Below, piece after piece: positions 8,174 through 16,027 of a stretch of 36,055 nucleotides of DNA (position 1 is its first letter; each line of letters starts with the position of its first letter). The stretch is from DATDPM01 sp041498815 (GTDB lineage: Bacteria; Pseudomonadota; Alphaproteobacteria; DATDPM01): positions 1-36,055 of the forward strand of contig JBGQJC010000027.1 in NCBI GenBank assembly GCA_041498815.1, given 5' to 3'. Made by a program: the position numbers and the translations under genes. Below the pieces are notes generated by a model, which saw only the letters and a list, made by a program, of their open reading frames with translations, made no database searches and was not told the origin of the DNA.

Positions 8174-9322
8174 TCACGGTTTCGGCGCTTCGGGCGGAGT
8201 CGGACTCACCGGCGGCGGTGATACCGGCGGGCTTGCCATGTGCTCCGGCGGCGCTGCCGGACGGGATTTCAATTCCGGAAGCGGCAGGTAGGGCACGACG
8301 CCGCTTGCCGACGCATTTCTGTCGATAATGACCTTATTGGTGTTCTTGAGGACGGATTCCATGGTCTCGAGATACATCCGTCGTGCGGTCACGTCCTTGG
8401 CTTTCTGGTACGACTCGTCGACCGAAAGGAATCTTTTGGCATCGCCTTCGGCCCGTGCCACCACTTCCTGTTTATAGGCCTCGGCTTGTTGCAGGATTTG
8501 TTCGGCCTCGCCCCGGGCGCGGGGAATGATGTCGTTACGGTAGCCCTCGGCCTCGTTGCGCGACCGGTCTTGGTCCGCACGCGCCCGTTGCACGTCGCGG
8601 AAGGCGTCGATAACCGGGCCGGGCGGATCGACCTTCTGCAATTGGACCTGCGTAATCTGGATTCCGGCGCCATAGGAATCGAGGATCCGCTGAAGGAGAT
8701 CGCGGGTGTCCTGCTCGATCTGACCGCGGCCTTCGGCAAGCGCGCGGGCGATCGGCGTTTGTCCGAGGATCTCGCGCATGGCGCTTTCGGCCGCGGCCTT
8801 CACGGTTGCTTCGGGCGCCCGGATGTTGAACAGGAAGTCTTTCGCGTCTTTGATCAGCCAGAACACCGTGAAGTTGATGTCGACGATGTTCTCGTCGCCG
8901 GTAAGCATGAGGCTTTCTTCCGGAACTTGGCGCTGGCCGACGCCGTGCGTCGCAAGCGCGGCCGACTGGAATCCGACCTCGATGCGATTGACGAAGGTGA
9001 CCTTGGGCGTGAAGACGCCCTCGATCGGCGCCGGGATGTGCCAATGGAGGCCGGGGTCGGTGTACCGGTCGAAGGCACCGAATGTCAGGACCACGCCCCG
9101 TTCATCGGGAAGGACGCGGTAGAATCCGCTGGCAAGCCAAACCGCGATAACCGCGATGATAACGAAGACAAATCCGCGCAGTCCGCCGAGACCGCCGGGG
9201 AACATTTGACGGAAGCGGTCCTGACCGCCCTTCAGCAAATCTTCGAGATTGGGGGGGCGCGGCCCGCGAGGTGCACCGCCCCATGGGCCTTGGCCGCCGC
9301 CGCCTCCACTCGTCCAAGGCAT
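8174..9322 (-). CDS. hflK: HflK, SPFH/band-7 modulator of FtsH
   Basis: Partner of HflC in the FtsH-HflKC complex. 382 residues: a Gly/Pro-rich cytoplasmic N-terminus (MPWTSGGGGGQGPWGG) characteristic of HflK, a transmembrane helix at about 50-66, the band-7 domain beginning at GFYRVLPDERGVVLTFG, a long Ala/Glu/Arg helix, and a Pro-rich C-terminus. The frame is open upstream to 9466, but MPWTSGG is the family start and has AGGAG about 10 bases before it. The gene heads hflK-hflC-DUF2065. Its mRNA leader would contain a perfect 8-bp hairpin at 9352-9370, and its promoter overlaps that of mrp. Confidence 0.96.
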   Translation of the reverse strand: MPWTSGGGGGQGPWGGAPRGPRPPNLEDLLKGGQDRFRQMFPGGLGGLRGFVFVIIAVIAVWLASGFYRVLPDERGVVLTFGAFDRYTDPGLHWHIPAPIEGVFTPKVTFVNRIEVGFQSAALATHGVGQRQVPEESLMLTGDENIVDINFTVFWLIKDAKDFLFNIRAPEATVKAAAESAMREILGQTPIARALAEGRGQIEQDTRDLLQRILDSYGAGIQITQVQLQKVDPPGPVIDAFRDVQRARADQDRSRNEAEGYRNDIIPRARGEAEQILQQAEAYKQEVVARAEGDAKRFLSVDESYQKAKDVTARRMYLETMESVLKNTNKVIIDRNASASGVVPYLPLPELKSRPAAPPEHMASPPVSPPPVSPTPPEAPKP

Positions 9323-9351
9323 ATGGCCGGTTCTCCTGGTCCGAAGCGATT

Positions 9352-9370
9352 GGCCCGCGATCCGCGGGCC
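9352..9370. other. Perfect 8-bp inverted repeat in the hflK leader
   Basis: GGCCCGCG-ATC-CGCGGGCC forms a perfect 8-bp hairpin. It lies 30 bases upstream of the hflK ATG, inside the predicted hflK mRNA leader, and ends one base before the predicted mrp -35 element. It may be a leader hairpin or an operator that affects both genes. Confidence 0.55.
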
Positions 9371-9371
9371 T

Positions 9372-9421
9372 TTGCAATCCAGACGCGCTCGCCTTATATG
9401 ACAGCGCAGCGGCGAACGCAA
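9372..9421. promoter_or_regulatory. Overlapping divergent promoters for mrp and hflK
   Basis: Plus strand: -35 TTGCAA (9372-9377), 17-base spacer, -10 TATATG (9395-9400), driving mrp. Minus strand: -35 TTGCGT (9421-9416), 17-base spacer, -10 TATAAG (9398-9393), driving hflK. The two -10 elements occupy the same bases, so two polymerases could not bind at once. Both matches have ideal spacing, but no promoter software was run. Confidence 0.5.
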
Positions 9422-9483
9422 CCGAACCAAGCCCCACCCTCGCGATTGCGGCGGGGAATCGGGCACCGCGGAGTCATCTCGCC

Positions 9484-10611
9484 ATGACCGGGGTCACCGA
9501 ACAACAGGTCATCGAAGCGCTGCGCGCCGTGCGCGATCCCGATCGCGCCGCCGATATCGTTGCGCTCGGCATGGTGCGGGGTCTCGTGGTGAAAGACGGC
9601 AACGTCGGTTTCACCCTCGAGGTCGACGCGGGCCGCGGCGCGGCAATGGAGCCCGTACGCAAGGCGGCGGAGAAAGCGGTCGAATCCGTAGCCGGCGTGC
9701 TGTCGGTGTCGGCTGTCCTGACGGCGGAGACCGGCAGAGCCGCCAATCCCGCATCGTCCCAAGGTCTCGGCCGGCAGCGGCCCGCACCCGGGGCGCCGAA
9801 CGCGCCGATCTCCGGCGTGCGTTCCATCGTGGCCGTGGCTTCGGGCAAAGGCGGTGTCGGCAAATCCACGACCGCGGTTAACCTCGCGCTCGCGCTCTCC
9901 TTGAAGGGATTGAAGGTCGGCTTGCTTGATTCCGACATTTACGGCCCGTCGATTCCCCGCATGCTCGGTATTTCGGGCAAGCCCAATTCCCCCGACGGCA
10001 AGACGCTCGAGCCGATGGAAAACTACGGCATCAAATGCATGTCGATCGGCTTCCTCGTCGCCGAAGACACGCCGATGATCTGGCGCGGTCCCATGGTCAT
10101 CAGCGCCATCGAGCAGATGCTTCGCGACGTCGCGTGGGGTGAGCTCGACATCATGGTCGTGGATCTGCCGCCCGGAACCGGCGACGCGCAGCTCACCATG
10201 GCGCAGCGCGTGCCCCTTACCGGTGCGGTCATCGTCTCCACGCCTCAGGACATCGCGCTCTTGGACGCGCGCAGGGGGATCAACATGTTCCGCCGCGTCG
10301 ATGTCCCGGTTTTGGGGATCATCGAAAACATGAGTTATTTCGCCTGTCCCCATTGCGGCGAGCGCACCGAAATCTTCAGCCACGGCGGGGCGCGCCGCGA
10401 GGCCGTCAAGCTCGGCGTCGAATTCCTGGGCGAAATTCCCCTCGATGCCGCCATCCGCGAGACGTCCGACGACGGCCGGCCCATTGTGGTATCGAACCCC
10501 GACTCGCCACACGCCAAGACCTACCGCGATATCGCGGACAATATTTGGGAAAAGGCGCTGGCGATTCTGGGCGAGCGCGAGCGCAAGGCGCCCCGCATCG
10601 TGGTTCAATAG
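9484..10611 (+). CDS. mrp: Mrp/ApbC iron-sulfur cluster carrier ATPase
   Basis: P-loop ATPase of the Mrp/NBP35 family that carries Fe-S clusters to apoproteins in the cytoplasm. The 375-residue protein has an N-terminal MIP18-type (DUF59) domain (about 4-80), a Pro/Ala/Gly linker, then the deviant Walker A GKGGVGKST at 121-129, DSDIYGPSIPRMLG, VVDLPPGTGDAQLT, and the cluster-binding CPHC motif in NMSYFACPHCGERTEIF. The frame is open upstream to 9271, but the ATG at 9484 gives the conserved beginning of the DUF59 domain. It diverges from hflK with a 161-base gap holding both promoters. A 6-bp hairpin at 10619-10636 separates it from the convergent phosphodiesterase gene. Confidence 0.95.
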   Translation: MTGVTEQQVIEALRAVRDPDRAADIVALGMVRGLVVKDGNVGFTLEVDAGRGAAMEPVRKAAEKAVESVAGVLSVSAVLTAETGRAANPASSQGLGRQRPAPGAPNAPISGVRSIVAVASGKGGVGKSTTAVNLALALSLKGLKVGLLDSDIYGPSIPRMLGISGKPNSPDGKTLEPMENYGIKCMSIGFLVAEDTPMIWRGPMVISAIEQMLRDVAWGELDIMVVDLPPGTGDAQLTMAQRVPLTGAVIVSTPQDIALLDARRGINMFRRVDVPVLGIIENMSYFACPHCGERTEIFSHGGARREAVKLGVEFLGEIPLDAAIRETSDDGRPIVVSNPDSPHAKTYRDIADNIWEKALAILGERERKAPRIVVQ

Positions 10612-10618
10612 TTTCCAG

Positions 10619-10636
10619 GCGGCGGCAAATCGCCGC
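10619..10636. other. Hairpin between convergent mrp and phosphodiesterase genes
   Basis: GCGGCG-GCAAAT-CGCCGC lies between two convergent stop codons and touches the phosphodiesterase stop. There is no T-run on either side, so it is at best a weak bidirectional terminator or an RNA end protector. Confidence 0.35.
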
Positions 10637-11361
10637 TACGGCCTAATGCTCTCGAATATGAAATTGTCCGCGACCGTCCGCGCCTTGATCGCTTCGGCCC
10701 GGCTGCGAGCGGTATAGGCGACCACCTTGGCTCCAAACCTGCGCCGCCATGAAACCGCCCAATAAGGAAGGGCACTAAGGTCGTAGAGGATGAAATCCGG
10801 CCGGCTGACCACATTCAGCAACAGATTGCGCTGAAGGAACCGGCGCCAGGGCGCCAAGCCCGAGCCGGCGAGACTGGCTGCGGTTTGGCCACGGGCGATA
10901 TGCGGCGCCCGCGACGCGAACCAGGCAAGCGAGAACGGATTGAAGGACACGACGGCGATCTCGCCCCGATAATTCCCAAGCCGTTGAAGTATCGATTCCT
11001 CGATGGCTCCGGCAACGCCGTCGTTCTTGATCTCGAGCATCAGCGGAACGCGCCCCGCAACCAGATCCAAGACCTCCTCGAGCATCGGGATTGTTTCCCC
11101 GGTACCGGAAAGGCTCGCACCATTCAATTCCGCGCGCGTCATTTTCCCAATGGCGCCGTCCCGACCGGTCATGCGTTTGAGGCCTTGATCGTGAAAAACG
11201 GCGACGCCGTCTGCTGCCGCACGCAAATCGATTTCCATGGGATATCCGGCATCGACGGCGGCCCGCACCGCTGCCAACGAGTTTTCGGGAATTCCGCGCG
11301 CGGCGTCGAACAACCCGCGATGGGCGATGGGTCGAGCCGTGATCCAAGCCGGAAGTCTCAT
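10636..11361 (-). CDS. Glycerophosphodiester phosphodiesterase
   Basis: GDPD-family hydrolase that splits glycerophosphodiesters to glycerol-3-phosphate and an alcohol, used in phospholipid turnover and phosphate scavenging. 241 residues; the catalytic and metal residues are visible as H14-R15 (IAHRG), E43 and D45 (MEIDLR) and H57 (VFHD), with the typical ENS at 26-28 and LMLEIKND later. There is no signal peptide, so it is probably cytoplasmic like UgpQ. It is convergent with mrp and divergent from the small secreted protein at 11461. No ugp transport genes are adjacent, so it seems to be a stand-alone gene. Confidence 0.9.
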   Translation of the reverse strand: MRLPAWITARPIAHRGLFDAARGIPENSLAAVRAAVDAGYPMEIDLRAAADGVAVFHDQGLKRMTGRDGAIGKMTRAELNGASLSGTGETIPMLEEVLDLVAGRVPLMLEIKNDGVAGAIEESILQRLGNYRGEIAVVSFNPFSLAWFASRAPHIARGQTAASLAGSGLAPWRRFLQRNLLLNVVSRPDFILYDLSALPYWAVSWRRRFGAKVVAYTARSRAEAIKARTVADNFIFESIRP

Positions 11362-11460
11362 GATTCGCCGTGACGATCCATTCCCGCAGACCCGTTCTTG
11401 TCGCTACTCCCTGGGCGCGCTAGGCTGTTACCGTCCGGATACTTGCCGTGGAGATGCCCG

Positions 11461-11739
11461 ATGCGAAGCGCCGCCAGGTTAGTTCTTGTCGTCCTATCCG
11501 TACCGCTCTTGGCCGCCGCCGTGATGTTGCCGGAATGGCAGCAGCAGCTCAATTCGCAATTGAAGAAGGAACAGAACTGCGAGGTGAATTACCTGTCGAA
11601 TCTCCGGATCAGCGCCGTGAATGGCGAAGAAACCGTGTTTGCTCGCGCCCATTGCATGGATAAACGCGCATTCGATGTCTCGCGCATGGGGTCCGGAAAG
11701 CCGTACAAGATTCAGGAATGCACGACCAACGCCTGCTAA
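11461..11739 (+). CDS. Small exported protein with four cysteines, unrecognised
   Basis: A 92-residue protein that I do not recognise. It begins with a signal-peptide-like stretch (MRSAARLVLVVLSVPLLAAA) followed by a polar mature part with four cysteines (C40, C65, C87, C92), which suggests two disulfide bonds in the periplasm. The ATG at 11461 has GGAG eight bases upstream, and the frame is open 63 bases further without a better start. Its stop overlaps the stop of the convergent SRPBCC gene by two bases. No domain family or lipobox is apparent. Nothing in the neighbourhood suggests a function. Confidence 0.7.
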   Translation: MRSAARLVLVVLSVPLLAAAVMLPEWQQQLNSQLKKEQNCEVNYLSNLRISAVNGEETVFARAHCMDKRAFDVSRMGSGKPYKIQECTTNAC

Positions 11740-12212
11740 GATCGCTGCGCGCCAAAGATTCTCTTCAGGCTCTCGATTCCCGGCCCGATCAGGCCTTCGA
11801 CACGGCTCCGGGTCTCCGCCTCGGATGCGCCGCCCGGATCGAATTCGCTGACCCAGTCGAGCGTTGACCGCCGAGCACCCCGCTCCAAAACCTGAAGCGT
11901 CGAGCGATAGCTTTTAACCGTCAAAGGGCCCTCGACCAGATCGTAGCTGTACCGGTGTTTCGCGTCGTCGTGGCCGAGAAGCCGGTTCCGGATCACGGTG
12001 CCGTCGTATATGAGAATGCGTCGGATGATGGCGCCCGTTCCCGGCTCGCGCTCCAGAACGCATTCGGCGACCAAGGGGTGCCAGCGCGCCAATGAGTCGA
12101 ACGGCCCGATCAGAGCCCAGACGTCCGCCGCCGGCGCGGAAAGATCGGCGCGGAATGGGACGCGCACAAGGCCGCCCATCGGCGCCGCACGACCGGCGTT
12201 GCGGCTATTCAT
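11736..12212 (-). CDS. SRPBCC (START-like) family protein
   Basis: A 158-residue cytoplasmic protein of the polyketide cyclase/dehydrase-like SRPBCC fold. The segment APAADVWALIGPFDSLARWHPLV followed by an acidic strand, then RNRLLGHD and YSYDLVEGPL, is the usual pattern of this fold, which binds hydrophobic ligands. The ligand cannot be inferred. The start overlaps the end of thyX by eight bases on the same strand (ATGAATAG shares the thyX stop), so translation is probably coupled to thyX. A second in-frame ATG 11 codons later is an alternative start that would remove the overlap. Confidence 0.8.
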   Translation of the reverse strand: MNSRNAGRAAPMGGLVRVPFRADLSAPAADVWALIGPFDSLARWHPLVAECVLEREPGTGAIIRRILIYDGTVIRNRLLGHDDAKHRYSYDLVEGPLTVKSYRSTLQVLERGARRSTLDWVSEFDPGGASEAETRSRVEGLIGPGIESLKRIFGAQRS

Positions 12213-13176
12213 CCGCCGTTTTTTCCCGGCCGAGCGTCGCCATCAGCTCTTGCCACTCGCGCGCGGAAAGGCCGCTGCTTTCTTGCGTCACCTTTTCGCC
12301 GTCCAAGAGCCGGTTGAGCACCATGAGCGCGCCGCGCGACAGGAACGCACCCTCCTTCCGGTAATCGAGAAAAGCCTCGAAGGTAAGGGGCACCCAGCGT
12401 TCGAGAATCTGCAGCATGGCGTCGGAATAGGCGCGGATTTCGTACTGGGCGTGCGGGTCGGCGCGCAGCGACAGGAAATGCATGAGATTGTGAAGATCGA
12501 TCTTCCAATACCATTGGGTATAGGTGTTGAGCGTCAGGTTCATGCGCGCGAGTTCGCGCGCAAGCCCGCGCCGCGCCGGATCGACGGCGTTCCCCGCCTC
12601 GTCTTCATTCAGCATCTCGCGGTAATGGGTATGGCAGCGTTCGGCATCCTCGCGCAGCATCCGCAGGACGGAGGCCGCTTCTTGCCCCTCCAGCACCTCG
12701 CCCCGGCCCTGCCGGTTGGCAGCCGATTGCGCGGCGAGAACCGCCGGATCTGGAATGTAAAATTCCCGATCGAGGATGGAGTAGCGCGCCGAGTATTCGT
12801 TGACGTTGGCGGTGCGATGGCGAATCCACTGCCGCGCCACGAAGATCGGCAGTTTCACGTGAAACTTGATCTCGCACATCTCGAAGGGCGTGGTGTGGTG
12901 ATGCCGGATCAAATACCGGATGAGGCCGCGATCCTCGCGCACCTTCTTGGTCCCGTGTCCGTACGAAACCCGCGCCGCCTGCACCACGGCGGCGTCGTCG
13001 CCCATGTAATCGATGACGCGCAGGAATCCGTGATCGAGCACCGGGATGGGCTCGTAAAGTATTTCTTCGAGCGCCGGCACGGTGGCGCGCCGGGTTTCAT
13101 GCTTGGCACCGCGCAATTCCGCGATTTCTTGGGCTTGCTCGGGCGTCACCGCCACGGGGCGCTTCCTTTCGCTCAT
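12205..13176 (-). CDS. thyX: FAD-dependent thymidylate synthase
   Basis: Flavin-dependent synthase that makes dTMP from dUMP with methylenetetrahydrofolate and NADPH. The 323-residue protein contains the ThyX signature at 119-132 (RHRTANVNEYSARY), preceded by HHHTTPFEM and followed by the conserved C-terminal half with NLMHFLSLRADPHAQYEIR. The open frame continues upstream to 13323, but MSERKRPVAV is the natural beginning and the upstream part has no homology I recognise. It reads away from ssrA, with about 150 bases between them, and its stop overlaps the SRPBCC gene start. thyA is not in this window. Confidence 0.96.
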   Translation of the reverse strand: MSERKRPVAVTPEQAQEIAELRGAKHETRRATVPALEEILYEPIPVLDHGFLRVIDYMGDDAAVVQAARVSYGHGTKKVREDRGLIRYLIRHHHTTPFEMCEIKFHVKLPIFVARQWIRHRTANVNEYSARYSILDREFYIPDPAVLAAQSAANRQGRGEVLEGQEAASVLRMLREDAERCHTHYREMLNEDEAGNAVDPARRGLARELARMNLTLNTYTQWYWKIDLHNLMHFLSLRADPHAQYEIRAYSDAMLQILERWVPLTFEAFLDYRKEGAFLSRGALMVLNRLLDGEKVTQESSGLSAREWQELMATLGREKTADE

Positions 13177-13302
13177 GACCGGCCAATCTACAGGGCGAGC
13201 ACGCGCCCGGCCAAGGCCGTCGCGCGGAGCCCTGGTCACGCCCCGGCGCCCTAAGGCCCGGCACCGCCGAGGTCCGGCAAAAAAAGGACGCCGTTTGGCA
13301 CT

Positions 13303-13330
13303 TTGAAGGCGGCCCGGGGCCACCTATATT
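13303..13330 (+). promoter_or_regulatory. Candidate ssrA promoter
   Basis: TTGAAG (13303-13308), a 16-base spacer and TATATT (13325-13330) precede GGGTCGGG at 13335, where the precursor RNA would begin. The RNA would open with the perfect GNRA hairpin GTCGG-GAAA-CCGAC (13337-13350). Confidence 0.5.
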
Positions 13331-13334
13331 TATA

Positions 13335-13624
13335 GGGTCGGGAAACCGACTATGGCGATAAATGTCTTGTTTACTAGCCGTTGCGGACCCGGGGGCAGTA
13401 CCCGGCGCCTCCACCAGTTTCGAGATCGGTCCTTCGGGGCCGAACCTTTGGGGGCGAAACAGGATCGACGCGCGCGCAAACGGCAAGAACTTCGCTCGGC
13501 ATGGTTCCGCCGTTATCGGGCCAATTGACAAGTGCGAACGATAACTCACTCGCACTCGCTGCTTAGTCTCTAAGCAAGCGCGGCCCGGGGGGCGCCGGGC
13601 AACAGAAGCCCCCCACCTCTTTTC
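13335..13624 (+). ncRNA. ssrA: Two-piece, circularly permuted tmRNA
   Basis: Transfer-messenger RNA that rescues ribosomes stalled on truncated mRNAs. The gene is permuted as in most alphaproteobacteria. The acceptor piece comes first and ends with the T-arm CCGGG-GGCAGTA-CCCGG and acceptor strand GCCTCCACCA (CCA at 13414-13416). About 33 bases (13417-13449) are then removed, and the coding piece starts at GGGGGC (13450), which pairs with GCCTCC. The P2 helix is visible as CGCAAACGGC in the coding piece with GCCGTTGCG in the acceptor piece. The tag frame (13534-13566) ends inside hairpin GCTTAG-TCT-CTAAGC, equivalent to P5, followed by an H-type pseudoknot: 13583-13588 with 13595-13600, and loop 13589-13593 with 13608-13612. 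The 3' end is estimated. sspB follows immediately. Confidence 0.93.
13534..13566 (+). other. tmRNA proteolysis tag reading frame
   Basis: The resume codon GCG begins the tag ANDNSLALAA followed by TAG. With the alanine carried by the tRNA-like end this gives an 11-residue degradation tag. The ALAA end is the type recognised by ClpX, and the AND-N part corresponds to the region contacted by SspB in other bacteria. Confidence 0.93.
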
Positions 13625-13641
13625 GCCCGGCATCGGGGTTC

Positions 13642-14175
13642 ATGGGCCAGGATTTTCTCGGATTCGACCGGATTCTCCAAGAAGCGCTGCGCAGCGTTGT
13701 GCGCGAAGCGCTGACCCAGGTCGCCGCGCGCGGGCTTCCCGGCAATCACCATTTCTTCATCAGCTTTCGCAGCGACCATCCCGGCGTCGTCATGCCGCCG
13801 TACCTTCGCGCTCAATACCCGGCCGAAATGACGATCGTGCTCCAGCACCAGTACACGGGGCTCGGCGTCTCCGGCGATGCTTTCTCGATATCCCTCACCT
13901 TCAATAATGTACCGGCGCATCTCACCGTACCGTTTGCGGCCCTCACCCGTTTCGTCGATCCATCGGTCAATTTCGGCCTGCAATTGACGCCCAGTACGCC
14001 GTCGGGCCCGTTGCTTTCGCCTGCGGCGGGCAAGGCACAGGGGAAGGAGGCCGAAGGCCGCACCAGCGAAGAGGCCAGGCGAACGCAAACATCGGATGCC
14101 AAAGACGCGGCTCGCTCCGCGGCCAATGGCGAGCAGCCGAAGGTCGTAGCCCTCGATTCCTTCCGCAAGTCTTAA
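13642..14175 (+). CDS. sspB: SspB, ClpXP adaptor of the alphaproteobacterial type
   Basis: Adaptor that delivers tmRNA-tagged proteins to the ClpXP protease. The 177-residue protein has the substrate-binding fold of about 130 residues (HHFFISFRSDHPGV, LRAQYPAEMTIVLQHQY, FSISLTFNNVPAHLTVPF), then a charged, Ala-rich, probably disordered linker and the conserved C-terminal tail KVVALDSFRKS that docks on ClpX. It starts less than 30 bases after the end of ssrA on the same strand, so the RNA that writes the tag and the adaptor that reads it are neighbours. Read-through from the ssrA promoter is possible. GGGG precedes the ATG closely. Confidence 0.93.
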   Translation: MGQDFLGFDRILQEALRSVVREALTQVAARGLPGNHHFFISFRSDHPGVVMPPYLRAQYPAEMTIVLQHQYTGLGVSGDAFSISLTFNNVPAHLTVPFAALTRFVDPSVNFGLQLTPSTPSGPLLSPAAGKAQGKEAEGRTSEEARRTQTSDAKDAARSAANGEQPKVVALDSFRKS

Positions 14176-14198
14176 GCAGATCGGTTGGGGCCGCCCTT

Positions 14199-14582
14199 TT
14201 GGCATCGAGCGCCGATTTCCGGGATTACGCGCTCGACTTGCTGCGGCCGCTGGGCGGCGTTTCGGCGCGCGCCATGTTCGGCGGCTTCGGCCTATACCGC
14301 GATGGCGTTATCTTCGCGCTCATCTCCGACGATACGTTGTATCTCAAGGCCGATGCCGGGCTTGGCAGGGAGTTTCAGGCCTTGGACATGTCCCAGTTCC
14401 GGCCGCGGTCGCGCGGGAAGCCGCTCCCCATGCCGTATTACGAGGTCCCGCCCGACCTGCTCGAGGACGGCGAGGCGCTGAGGCATCTCGCCCGCAGGTC
14501 GCTTGCCGCACCCAACGGGGCCAAACCCTCCAAGCCCGTGCGCAAGGCGCGGGCCTGTGGTAAAAGCCGCGCCACCTCATAG
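14199..14582 (+). CDS. TfoX N-terminal domain protein
   Basis: A 127-residue protein with the TfoX_N domain: FRDYALDLLRPLGGVSARAMFGGFGLYRDGV (broken here as FRDYALDLLRPLGG, then VSARAMFGGFGLYRDGV), followed by FALISDDTLYLKAD and MPYYEVPPDLLED. The domain is related to the competence regulator TfoX, but stand-alone copies are common and their role is unknown. The only start that keeps the whole domain is TTG at 14199, with GGGG about 10 bases upstream. The C-terminus is basic. It lies between sspB (23-base gap) and fumC (14-base gap) on the same strand, so co-transcription is likely. Confidence 0.87.
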   Translation: MASSADFRDYALDLLRPLGGVSARAMFGGFGLYRDGVIFALISDDTLYLKADAGLGREFQALDMSQFRPRSRGKPLPMPYYEVPPDLLEDGEALRHLARRSLAAPNGAKPSKPVRKARACGKSRATS

Positions 14583-14596
14583 AGGGACAACGGACC

Positions 14597-16000
14597 ATGG
14601 CCGACAAAGCCAAGACCCGGACCGAATCCGACAGCCTGGGAACAATCGAGGTCCCGGCCGATCGCTACTGGGGCGCCCAGACCCAGCGCAGCTTCGAGAA
14701 CTTCCGCATCGGCACCGAGCGCATGCCCGAGGCGCTGATCCGGGCCCTGGCGATCCAAAAAAAGGCCTCCGCGCTGGCCAATATGGAGCTGGGCGAGCTC
14801 GATCCAAAGATGGGCCGCGCGATCGTTGCCGCCGCCGATGAGGTGATCGACGGCAAGCTTTCGGACCACTTCCCGCTCGTGGTTTGGCAGACCGGCTCCG
14901 GAACCCAAACCAATATGAATTTAAACGAGGTGATCGCCAACCGCGCGACCGAAATCCTGGGCGGCACGATGGGGTCGAAAGCCCTGGTGCACCCGAACGA
15001 CCACGTCAATCGCGGCCAGTCTTCGAACGATTCGTTCCCAGCCGCGATGCACATCGCCGCCGTTTGCGAAATTGCGGAACGCCTGTTGCCGGCGCTGGGG
15101 AATTTGCACGCCGCGCTCGACGCCAAGGCCCGCGAGTTTGCCAAGATCATCAAGATTGGCCGCACGCACACCCAGGATGCGACGCCGATCACGCTCGGCC
15201 AGGAATTTTCGGGCTACGCCAAACAGGTCGAGCTGGGACGGAAACGCGTGAGTGAATCCTTGGCCCGGTTGTACCCGCTCGCCCAGGGCGGCACCGCGGT
15301 CGGCACGGGGCTAAACGCCAAAAAAGGCTTCGCCGAGCTTTTCGCAAAAAAGGCCGCGGAGATAACCGGCTATCCTTTCGTATCGGCGGAGAACAAATTC
15401 GAGGCGCTGGCGGCGCATGACGCGATCGTCGAGGCTTCCGGAGCGCTGAATACGGTCGCCGCCTCGCTGAACAAGATCGGGAACGACATCCGGTTCCTCG
15501 GTTCCGGTCCCCGCTGCGGCCTGGGCGAGATCACCCTGCCGGAGAACGAGCCCGGCTCGTCCATCATGCCGGGCAAGGTCAATCCGACCCAAAGCGAAGC
15601 CCTAACCATGGTGTGCGCCCAGGTCATGGGCAACCACGTAACCATTTCGATCGCCGGGGCCTCCGGCCATTTCGAGCTCAATGTATTTAAGCCGGTATTG
15701 ATCTATAATCTGCTTCAGTCGATCCGGTTGCTCGCGGATGCGGCGCAAAGCTTCGCCGATAATTGCGTCGTCGGAATCACCGCGAACCGCGAGCGTATTG
15801 CGGCGCTGGTAAGCGAGTCGCTGATGCTCGTGACGGCGCTTAATCCGGTGATCGGCTACGACAACGCCGCCAAGGCGGCGAAGAAGGCCCATCGTGAGGG
15901 TACGACGCTTAAGGAGGCTGCGGTCGGCCTTGGCCTTTTGACCGCGGAGGAGTTTGACGAGCGGGTGCGCCCGGAAAAAATGTTAGGGCCGCACTCCTGA
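14597..16000 (+). CDS. fumC: Class II fumarate hydratase
   Basis: Iron-independent homotetrameric fumarase that interconverts fumarate and malate in the TCA cycle. 467 residues, the normal length. The signature loop GSSIMPGKVNP (about 320-330) is intact, as are TGSGTQTNMNLNEV, HPNDHVNRGQSSND and GRTHTQDATPI with the catalytic-site residues. GAGGG lies about 10 bases before the ATG. The gene is downstream of the TfoX-N gene and upstream of a ribbon-helix-helix gene in the same direction. Confidence 0.97.
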   Translation: MADKAKTRTESDSLGTIEVPADRYWGAQTQRSFENFRIGTERMPEALIRALAIQKKASALANMELGELDPKMGRAIVAAADEVIDGKLSDHFPLVVWQTGSGTQTNMNLNEVIANRATEILGGTMGSKALVHPNDHVNRGQSSNDSFPAAMHIAAVCEIAERLLPALGNLHAALDAKAREFAKIIKIGRTHTQDATPITLGQEFSGYAKQVELGRKRVSESLARLYPLAQGGTAVGTGLNAKKGFAELFAKKAAEITGYPFVSAENKFEALAAHDAIVEASGALNTVAASLNKIGNDIRFLGSGPRCGLGEITLPENEPGSSIMPGKVNPTQSEALTMVCAQVMGNHVTISIAGASGHFELNVFKPVLIYNLLQSIRLLADAAQSFADNCVVGITANRERIAALVSESLMLVTALNPVIGYDNAAKAAKKAHREGTTLKEAAVGLGLLTAEEFDERVRPEKMLGPHS

Positions 16001-16027
16001 TCTCAGAAACCCAGCCAGGAGCGGTCC

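Noticed and set aside
13097..13633. Minus-strand frame of 178 codons across ssrA
   Set aside because: It runs through the tmRNA gene and the thyX N-terminus. RNA structure explains the region.
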